This document shows positions 58,067 through 64,000 of a stretch of 64,000 nucleotides of DNA, one piece after another. A program made the translations under genes and the position numbers. Source of the stretch: Lentimicrobiaceae bacterium (GTDB lineage Bacteria; Bacteroidota; Bacteroidia; Bacteroidales; Lentimicrobiaceae); NCBI GenBank assembly GCA_020636745.1, contig JACJXH010000002.1, forward strand, positions 62,001 to 126,000, read 5' to 3'. How positions within the stretch are numbered: the stretch's first letter is position 1; each line of letters starts with the position of its first letter. Below the pieces are notes generated by a model. That model did not search any database and was not told where the DNA came from. It saw only the letters and a program-made list of their open reading frames with translations.

Positions 58067-59296
58067 ATGTACACCAGATTCCAGGAATTTCTCCAGAAAG
58101 AGATATCCGACATCAAAGAAGCCGGATTATACAAGAACGAACGCATTATTATCACTCCCCAGGGAGCTGAAATCAAAGTTAACAGTGGCGCTGAAGTTTT
58201 AAACTTTTGCGCGAACAACTATTTAGGTCTTTCAAATAATCCTAAACTGATTGCTGCAGCCAAGCAGGCACTTGATTCACATGGTTATGGTTTGTCATCC
58301 GTGCGCTTTATTTGTGGTACTCAGGATTTACATAAAGAACTGGAAGCTAAGATTGCCGAATTTTTCGGCACCGAAGACACTATTCTTTATGCAGCTTGTT
58401 TTGATGCCAACGGAGGTGTATTTGAACCTCTGCTTGGAGAAGACGATGCCATTATCTCCGATTCACTGAATCATGCCTCCATTATTGATGGTGTAAGACT
58501 TTGTAAAGCGCATCGTTATCGTTATGCCAACAGCGATATGGCTGATTTGGAAGAACAACTTAAACAGGCTCAGGCACAGCGCTTCAGGTTAATTGTTACC
58601 GATGGCGTATTTTCAATGGATGGAAATGTTGCTAAAATGGATGAAATTCATGCACTTGCCCAAAAATATGATGCCATGATTATGGTTGATGAGTGTCATT
58701 CAGCTGGTGTTGTTGGCAAAACTGGCCGTGGTGTGACAGAACTTCATAACCTTCGCGGACAAGTTGAAATCATAACAGGTACCTTAGGCAAGGCATTTGG
58801 TGGCGCAATTGGTGGTTTTACTACTGGTAAAAAGGAAGTGATTGAAATGCTTCGCCAGCGTTCACGCCCTTATCTGTTCTCAAATTCTATTCCTCCTGTT
58901 GTAGCAGCCGCCGGTATCAAAATGTTTGATATGATGAGCGAAACCAACGAGCTTCAGGATCGTCTTCATGAGAATACAGCTTATTTCAGTGAAAAAATGA
59001 TGGAAGCAGGTTTCGACTGCAAACCTACCAAAAGTGCTATTGTTGCCGTTATGCTTTATGATGCCAAGCTATCGCAGGAAATGGCTGCAAAACTGCTCGA
59101 AGAGGGTATTTATGTCATCGGGTTCTATTATCCTGTAGTGCCTAAAGGTCAGGCGCGTATCCGCGTTCAGGTGTCTGCAGCGCATACCCGTGAACATCTT
59201 GATAAATGTATTGCTGCTTTTACTAAAGTCGGTAAAGAATTAGGGGTTATTAAAAGCAACGAAGGCGGATGCTGCTGCGGCTGCAACTGTAACTAA
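58067..59296 (+). CDS. kbl: Glycine C-acetyltransferase (2-amino-3-ketobutyrate CoA ligase)
   Basis: 409 residues of the alpha-oxoamine synthase (PLP) family. Lys242 in GTLGKAFGG is the PLP lysine; DECHSAGVVG and the N-terminal NFCANNYLGLS are typical. It cleaves 2-amino-3-ketobutyrate with CoA to glycine and acetyl-CoA. The chain is about 10 residues longer than E. coli Kbl and ends Gly-Gly-Cys-Cys-Cys-Gly-Cys-Asn-Cys-Asn, five cysteines in seven positions (402-408), an unusual possible metal-binding tail. Divergent from tdh. Confidence 0.95.
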   Translation: MYTRFQEFLQKEISDIKEAGLYKNERIIITPQGAEIKVNSGAEVLNFCANNYLGLSNNPKLIAAAKQALDSHGYGLSSVRFICGTQDLHKELEAKIAEFFGTEDTILYAACFDANGGVFEPLLGEDDAIISDSLNHASIIDGVRLCKAHRYRYANSDMADLEEQLKQAQAQRFRLIVTDGVFSMDGNVAKMDEIHALAQKYDAMIMVDECHSAGVVGKTGRGVTELHNLRGQVEIITGTLGKAFGGAIGGFTTGKKEVIEMLRQRSRPYLFSNSIPPVVAAAGIKMFDMMSETNELQDRLHENTAYFSEKMMEAGFDCKPTKSAIVAVMLYDAKLSQEMAAKLLEEGIYVIGFYYPVVPKGQARIRVQVSAAHTREHLDKCIAAFTKVGKELGVIKSNEGGCCCGCNCN

Positions 59297-59356
59297 GTGA
59301 GTGCATGGCCCTGCCTGAATAAAGGGTCAATGTGCTGCAAATATTACGCAATTTTT

Positions 59357-59391
59357 GCAGAAAGGCTTCCCGGAGAGGGGAGCCTTTCTGC
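59357..59391. terminator. Strong hairpin between convergent kbl and recQ
   Basis: A 15 bp stem (one G-T pair), GCAGAAAGGCTTCCC with GGGGAGCCTTTCTGC, and a 5-base loop. T-runs are weak on both flanks, but the site between two convergent stops supports a terminator or RNA-decay barrier. Confidence 0.6.
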
Positions 59392-59403
59392 TTCATTGGA
59401 GGA

Positions 59404-61578
59404 TTATTCTGCGGTTTTGTCTGCTTCTATAACAGCTCTTATTTCGTAAAACTCATAGGCGTCGCCTAATTCATCTTTAAGTGTGCGAAGCGAAAAAGTG
59501 CCATGTTGTTTGATGGCCGAGCGGATTACAGGCACTTTTGATGGGGAAACTATTTCATTCAGACCCACCTCCCCGCTTGACAGAAATCCAATCAAGTGAG
59601 AATAGATGGTGGAAGTGGCAAACTGACGTTCAATAGCTATTTCTGCAATGGTTTTGCCTTGCCTGAATAATTCAAGAGATTGTTTCCCGGTCTTGGGTGG
59701 AGCAGATTGCTTTTTTTTAACTGTGCCAGCCTTCGCAGACCTTCTTCTGCCCTTTCCGGCTTTGTGCATTTTTAAATGCATTCTGCTGGCCAGCCCTTTT
59801 TCGGTGCAAAACTCTTTGATTACATCAATAAATTCCGCACCATATTTACCAATTTTAAAATCACCGAAACCAGTTATCTGATTTAAATCAGACAGATTCT
59901 GTGGCATATATTCTGAAAGCTCAATCAGGGTGGTGTCGCCCAGTACCATATAGGCAGGAACTCCTTCTGAATCGGCAATGAGTTTGCGCACATACTTCAG
60001 ATTCCGAAGCAATTCATGGTTGCCAACAACCGTGTCTTGAGCAAATTCTTTTTGTTTTTCTGTAACAGTTGATTTCAGAAATTCAACTTTTGTTATTCCC
60101 CTGAGCACTTCCCGACTTTTATCATTCAGTTTTAAAACGGGGTATTGTCCTTCGGTCAAATCGATTAATTTTTGACTGAGAAGTTGTGAAAAAACATCCT
60201 GCCACGCAGCTTCTGTAGTATCTTTTCCTATTCCCCAGGTTTTAGCCTGTTTTTGCAAACTTGTAAACTTAGGCAAATTAGTACCAAGCAAGTATTCAAT
60301 GGTTGTTTTTATTCCATATTTTTCACTTAGCCGGGCAACCGCTGACAGCGCTTTCTGGGCTTCAATGGTTCCATCATAAACTACATATTTATCCAGACAA
60401 ATATCGCAGGAGTGACACATTCCATGATGCGTTTCATTAAAATAATTCATCAGTTGCTGTCTGCGGCATTTTTTCGATTCGGCAAACGCAGCCATTTTTT
60501 CCAGTTTCCGGTACATGATACCTGCATGCGCTGGATCGGCGCTTTGCTCAATAAAATAACTCAGTTTGGCCACATCGCCACGACTATAAAACAGGATGGC
60601 ATCAGCTCTTAATCCGTCGCGACCGGCTCTGCCTGTTTCCTGATAATAACTTTCAATGTTTTTAGGCAAATCTGCATGAATCACATATCGCACATCAGGT
60701 TTGTCTATTCCCATTCCAAATGCGATGGTTGCAACCATAATTTTGATCCGGTCATGAATAAAATCATCCTGTACTTTTTGTCGTTCTTCGCGCTGCATAC
60801 CTGCATGGTAGCATGCAGCACTGTATCCCATTGCCTTCAGATCTGCAGCCATTTGCTCGGTCGACTTTCGCGATAGACAATAAATGATTCCCGAATTTTC
60901 CTTTTGTTTATTCAAATACTGGGGTAAAAAGTCATCAAGCTTATATTTATCTTCAACAAAGTACCAGATATTAGCTCTGTTGAATGAAGATATAAAACGA
61001 TGGTCTCCCTGCAGATGGAGTTGTTTAACGATATCATCCCGGGTAAGTTTATCTGCACTGGCGGTGAGGGCCATTACCGGCACATCTGGAAATTGTTCCT
61101 TTAATTTGCCCAGAGCAAGGTAATCTGGTCTGAAATCATGCCCCCAGTGTGAAATGCAGTGCGCTTCATCAATGGCAAAAAGTGCAACTTTTGTATCTCC
61201 AAGCAGAGACTTGATTGCATTTTCGGCCGAAATCCTTTCCGGTGCAACATAGCACAACCTGAGATTGCCCTGACGCAGTTCGCTCATTACTTTCTGCTGT
61301 TGGACAGATGATTGTGACGAGTTTAAAAACTCAGCAGCCACTCCATTGTTTTTCAATGCATCTACCTGGTCTTTCATCAAGGCAATGAGCGGTGAAACAA
61401 CAATAGTTACTCCCTCAAGCATTAGTGCCGGTATTTGATAGCACAGCGATTTACCCCCACCTGTTGGCATAATTACCAGGCAGTCTTCTCCGTTCATGAT
61501 GGAGTCAATTACAATTTTCTGGTGTAGCCTGAAGTTGTCGTAACCAAAATACTTTTTTAATACTGTTTCTGCTGTCAT
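59404..61578 (-). CDS. recQ: ATP-dependent DNA helicase RecQ
   Basis: 724 residues. Helicase motifs: MPTGGGKSLCYQ (Walker A), DEAHC (Walker B), ALTASA, and QETGRAGRDG in motif VI. The zinc-binding region has CRRQQLMNYFNE and CHSCDIC; a winged-helix RQC domain follows, then HRDC (about 520-600). A C-terminal extension with a Lys-rich linker and a helix-turn-helix (TIAEIAIERQFATSTIYSHL, HTH_40-like) is common in Bacteroidota RecQ. Unwinds 3'-5' and acts in recombination and repair. Confidence 0.95.
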   Translation of the reverse strand: MTAETVLKKYFGYDNFRLHQKIVIDSIMNGEDCLVIMPTGGGKSLCYQIPALMLEGVTIVVSPLIALMKDQVDALKNNGVAAEFLNSSQSSVQQQKVMSELRQGNLRLCYVAPERISAENAIKSLLGDTKVALFAIDEAHCISHWGHDFRPDYLALGKLKEQFPDVPVMALTASADKLTRDDIVKQLHLQGDHRFISSFNRANIWYFVEDKYKLDDFLPQYLNKQKENSGIIYCLSRKSTEQMAADLKAMGYSAACYHAGMQREERQKVQDDFIHDRIKIMVATIAFGMGIDKPDVRYVIHADLPKNIESYYQETGRAGRDGLRADAILFYSRGDVAKLSYFIEQSADPAHAGIMYRKLEKMAAFAESKKCRRQQLMNYFNETHHGMCHSCDICLDKYVVYDGTIEAQKALSAVARLSEKYGIKTTIEYLLGTNLPKFTSLQKQAKTWGIGKDTTEAAWQDVFSQLLSQKLIDLTEGQYPVLKLNDKSREVLRGITKVEFLKSTVTEKQKEFAQDTVVGNHELLRNLKYVRKLIADSEGVPAYMVLGDTTLIELSEYMPQNLSDLNQITGFGDFKIGKYGAEFIDVIKEFCTEKGLASRMHLKMHKAGKGRRRSAKAGTVKKKQSAPPKTGKQSLELFRQGKTIAEIAIERQFATSTIYSHLIGFLSSGEVGLNEIVSPSKVPVIRSAIKQHGTFSLRTLKDELGDAYEFYEIRAVIEADKTAE

Positions 61579-61706
61579 AGATGATAATGAAGGTAAAATA
61601 TAGTGCGGAATAAATCGATATATCAGAAATAATTACCTGATCGGATTAAATATGTAGTAAAATTACCATTTTCTTTTCAATTTTAAGTATGACGTCAGAA
61701 AAGCCT

Positions 61707-61714
61707 TACCTTTG
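61707..61714 (+). promoter_or_regulatory. Candidate -7 box for the beta-CASP nuclease
   Basis: TACCTTTG matches TAnnTTTG, 50 nt before the ATG at 61765. Confidence 0.42.
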
Positions 61715-61764
61715 AAATAATGCACTATTAGACGAAATAATTGAAATAAACATTCTAAAGAGCT

Positions 61765-63168
61765 ATGAAAATTAAATTTCTTGGTGCGGCTCGTGAAGTT
61801 ACGGGAAGCAAACATCTGATAACTACTTCAGGTGGGAAAAAAATTCTGCTCGACTGCGGAATTTATCAGGGCAAGGGTCTTGAAACTGATTCACTGAATC
61901 GTAATATCGGCGTTGAGCCTTATGAGGTTGATCACATTGTACTCACCCATGGTCATATAGACCATTCGGGATTGATTCCCTATTTTTATCGCTTGGGATT
62001 CAGGGGGTCGGTTATTTGCACCCACGCAACCCGCGATTTATGTTCCATAATGTTGCCTGACAGCGGGCATATACAGGAAGGTGATACTGAGCGTTTTAAC
62101 AAGAAGAGAAGTTTCCAGGGATTACCTCCGGTTGAGCCCCTTTATACACGAGCTGATGCAGAGAAATGTATGGAGCTTTTTATCAGCGTTCCCTATAACA
62201 GGAAATTCTACATTGATGCTGAGACTAAAGTTAAATTTACCAATACCGGCCATATGTTGGGTAGCAGTGTGGCCAATTTTGAAATTTCGGAAAATGGGAA
62301 AACCATTCGGATTGCATACACCGGTGATATCGGACGACCCGAAAACCGCATTTTGCGTTCGCCTGATCCTTTTCCCCAGTGTGACTATCTGATAACAGAG
62401 GCAACATATGGCGACAGGCTTCATCCAGCGATGCAGAGTGCCGAAGGTGAACTTTTAAGAATTGTGCAGGAAACCTGTGTTGAACGAAAGGGAAAACTTA
62501 TTATTCCATCATTCGCTATTGGTCGTACACAGGAGTTGGTGCATGTACTGAATAATTATTATAACGATGGATTACTTCCACGTATTAATATTTATGTGGA
62601 TAGTCCATTAGCGGTGAATGCAACCGAAATTTTCAGGATGCATCCGGAATGCTTTAATCCTGATGTACTTGCTGTAATGGAAAACGATCCTGACCCGTTT
62701 GGATTTAGCACTTTGCATTACATTAAAAAAGCGGAAGACTCAAAAAAGCTGAATGAAATCAACGAACCGGCAATTATCATATCTGCATCGGGCATGATGG
62801 AAGCCGGGCGTATCAAGCATCATATTGCTAATAATATCAGCAACGAAAGAAATACTATTCTGGCCGTTGGGTATTGTGCACCTACTACATTGGGAGCCCG
62901 AATCATCAGAGGAGATAAGGAAATCTCTATATTTGGTGTTTTGCATACAGTCAGGGCTAAAATTGAGCGAATTGAAGCTTTTAGTGGTCATGGCGATTAC
63001 AAGGAGATGATGGATTTTCTGGGTTGCCAGCAAAAGGAGCAAATCAGAAAAGTATTTCTCGTTCATGGCGAAATTGGTCCGCAAACAGCTTACCGCAAGC
63101 GGCTTGAAGAAGCCGGTTACCCTTCTGTTGAAATACCTGAGGTTGGTCAGGAGTATAATATTTCGTAA
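61765..63168 (+). CDS. MBL-fold beta-CASP RNA nuclease
   Basis: 467 residues: an MBL domain with the zinc motif THGHIDHSG (about 58-66), and further ligands in NTGHMLGS and YTGDIGR. A beta-CASP insert (about 180-360) starts with YLITEATYGDR and has PSFAIGRTQEL; the RNA-metallohydrolase motif is FSGHGDYKEM. Members are endo- or exoribonucleases, or CPSF-like processing enzymes. The precise RNA target is unknown; cytoplasmic. It is followed by a bidirectional terminator. Confidence 0.92.
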   Translation: MKIKFLGAAREVTGSKHLITTSGGKKILLDCGIYQGKGLETDSLNRNIGVEPYEVDHIVLTHGHIDHSGLIPYFYRLGFRGSVICTHATRDLCSIMLPDSGHIQEGDTERFNKKRSFQGLPPVEPLYTRADAEKCMELFISVPYNRKFYIDAETKVKFTNTGHMLGSSVANFEISENGKTIRIAYTGDIGRPENRILRSPDPFPQCDYLITEATYGDRLHPAMQSAEGELLRIVQETCVERKGKLIIPSFAIGRTQELVHVLNNYYNDGLLPRINIYVDSPLAVNATEIFRMHPECFNPDVLAVMENDPDPFGFSTLHYIKKAEDSKKLNEINEPAIIISASGMMEAGRIKHHIANNISNERNTILAVGYCAPTTLGARIIRGDKEISIFGVLHTVRAKIERIEAFSGHGDYKEMMDFLGCQQKEQIRKVFLVHGEIGPQTAYRKRLEEAGYPSVEIPEVGQEYNIS

Positions 63169-63190
63169 AAAAGGGATAATTGATAAAAGA

Positions 63191-63226
63191 AAAAGAGGCT
63201 GTTCAAATAAATGAGCAGCCTCTTTT
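63191..63226. terminator. Bidirectional terminator
   Basis: AAAAGAGGCTG (63191-63201) pairs with CAGCCTCTTTT (63216-63226). T and A runs on both sides serve the nuclease gene and the convergent ExbD gene. Confidence 0.88.
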
Positions 63227-63243
63227 AAATTAACTATGAAATA

Positions 63244-63717
63244 TTAATCTTGCGATTTCACCACTTTTTTGCGGGTTGAATAGTTGATTTTGAAAGCACC
63301 AACTTTACGCAATTCTTGTTTAACATCAGTAACAATACCCATTCTAACTTCACCATCAACTTTCATTGAAGTGGTAAGTAAAGGTCTGTCGGCTTCGTTG
63401 CGGGCTTCACGTTCAGCATAAATAAACTCTGCGATGTCTCCGGCAGTTCTGAAACTGTCGTTCAGCTGAATACGCGATTCGGTTCCATAAAGTTTAGACT
63501 GCATGGGAGGGCCAATGTAGATAAAACTAACAAGAGCCTTTTTTTCAAGCTTCTGGACTTCAGTGGCTTCGGGGGCTTTAATGCGCACTTTCAGGGTAAC
63601 TTCACGCATGGTGGTTGTTACCATAAAGAAGAAGAGCAGCATAAAGATAATATCCGGCATCGAAGCAGTGCTGATAGCAGGTAATTCACCTGACTTTTCT
63701 TTTTTAAATCGTGCCAT
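63244..63717 (-). CDS. ExbD/TolR-type biopolymer transport protein (1)
   Basis: 157 residues. One N-terminal membrane helix (about 20-38, ISTASMPDIIFMLLFFFMVT) contains the Asp of the family's proton-conducting motif (MPDIIF). A periplasmic domain follows. With ExbB and TonB it uses the proton gradient to energise outer-membrane receptors. It lies 1 nt after the next ExbD gene, so the two are one operon. The ATG is at 63717. Confidence 0.9.
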   Translation of the reverse strand: MARFKKEKSGELPAISTASMPDIIFMLLFFFMVTTTMREVTLKVRIKAPEATEVQKLEKKALVSFIYIGPPMQSKLYGTESRIQLNDSFRTAGDIAEFIYAEREARNEADRPLLTTSMKVDGEVRMGIVTDVKQELRKVGAFKINYSTRKKVVKSQD

Positions 63718-63718
63718 A

Positions 63719-64000
63719 TTATTTACCTCCTATATCTTCGGGCTCAGCTTCTGAAATTGACATAGGAACGGCTTTCTGAATAGCATCAGTAGACTCCTGG
63801 TCGGTCAATTCTGAGAATTTCACACCGAATTTTTGTTTTGAAAGTTCATCCCTGAGTTCATTAACAGCAGCTGTCAACTCGTTTTGAACCTGAATATACA
63901 TGTCATAAGATGTACCCCTGTCGTTTTTAAGAGAAATAATCCCTTTAGAAACGGGGAATTCACCCAAACCCGGAATCATTTCCATTCTTTTTTCAGGCAA
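63719..64000 (-). CDS. ExbD/TolR-type protein (2), C-terminal part (cut by window edge)
   Basis: Only the last about 93 residues are in the window. They form a soluble domain (GIISLKNDRGTSYDMYIQVQNELTAAVNEL) like the periplasmic part of Bacteroidota ExbD proteins, ending SEAEPEDIGGK. The membrane helix with the conserved Asp is expected beyond the edge. A second ExbD paralogue immediately upstream of the first is common in this phylum. Confidence 0.8.
   Translation of the reverse strand: MPEKRMEMIPGLGEFPVSKGIISLKNDRGTSYDMYIQVQNELTAAVNELRDELSKQKFGVKFSELTDQESTDAIQKAVPMSISEAEPEDIGGK

Overview
The window looks like chromosome from an anaerobic or facultatively anaerobic member of the Bacteroidota, probably Bacteroidales-like. 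The evidence is: a type IX secretion C-terminal sorting domain on a secreted M14 carboxypeptidase; the order IPExxxVDY-family gene, rnc, fabF, acpP; paired ExbD genes; a cytochrome-b-type quinol system; and many TAnnTTTG promoter boxes, in one case with a perfect TTTG -33 box 19 nt upstream. No ribosomal RNA genes, CRISPR arrays or recognisable prophage genes were seen. The genus cannot be fixed from this stretch.

Layout. 1-6.6 kb is housekeeping: a truncated M2-type peptidase lipoprotein, cysS, a CPBP membrane protease, dusB, a sigma-54 response regulator and a HAD phosphatase. 6.69-8.32 kb holds a tRNA(CAT) gene followed by a tandem array of about 388 bp units. Each unit carries a 96-codon GIY-YIG nuclease gene and ends in a copy of the tRNA 3' end whose T-loop is replaced by an 18 bp palindrome. 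Three units appear identical and the fourth is decayed. This is the most unusual structure in the window. 9.0-10.2 kb is L-serine ammonia-lyase.

10.4-23.4 kb is a sulfur-respiration island. A seven-gene minus-strand operon encodes a Tat-exported molybdopterin reductase, its four-cluster ferredoxin subunit, an NrfD/PsrC membrane subunit, two half-size YeeE/YedE sulfur transporters, and two membrane-anchored rhodanese-like proteins that lack the catalytic cysteine but end in Ser-Ser-Gly-Gly-Gly-Cys. Divergently, a Rieske protein is followed by a giant cytochrome b fused to a 12-haem multihaem domain. Next come a periplasmic two-domain sulfurtransferase, a porin and a lipoprotein with two rhodanese domains. 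Two Crp/Fnr regulators follow (23.6-25.1 kb); the second has candidate [4Fe-4S] cysteines and a promoter overlapped by TGTGA-N6-TCACA sites.

25.8-33.4 kb is one putative twelve-gene minus-strand operon. It starts at a DUF134 regulator whose promoter sits inside a perfect 11 bp inverted repeat. It contains three NifX-like proteins, two DUF5320 proteins, a CGGC protein, two ferredoxin-containing MinD/Mrp ATPases, a cobalamin adenosyltransferase, a methionine gamma-lyase-type enzyme and a CoA-disulfide/polysulfide reductase-type flavoprotein. The core resembles the Desulfovibrio orange-protein (ORP) cluster. The adenosyltransferase may supply cofactor to the fused isobutyryl-CoA mutase IcmF at 36.8-40.2 kb.

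40.2-45.3 kb holds a patatin/Omp85 protein, an IPExxxVDY-family protein, rnc, fabF and acpP. 45.8-53.6 kb is a cluster of membrane proteins with zinc ribbons (a 1203-residue Ig-like/zinc-ribbon protein, an AIM24 protein, a triple-ribbon protein, a Yip1 protein) with no recognised joint function. 53.8-64 kb holds an LpxH-like phosphoesterase, mnmA, a 1.06 kb gap with structured RNA potential, the divergent threonine-catabolism pair tdh/kbl with a TGTGA-N6-TCACA palindrome between them, recQ, a beta-CASP nuclease and two ExbD genes.
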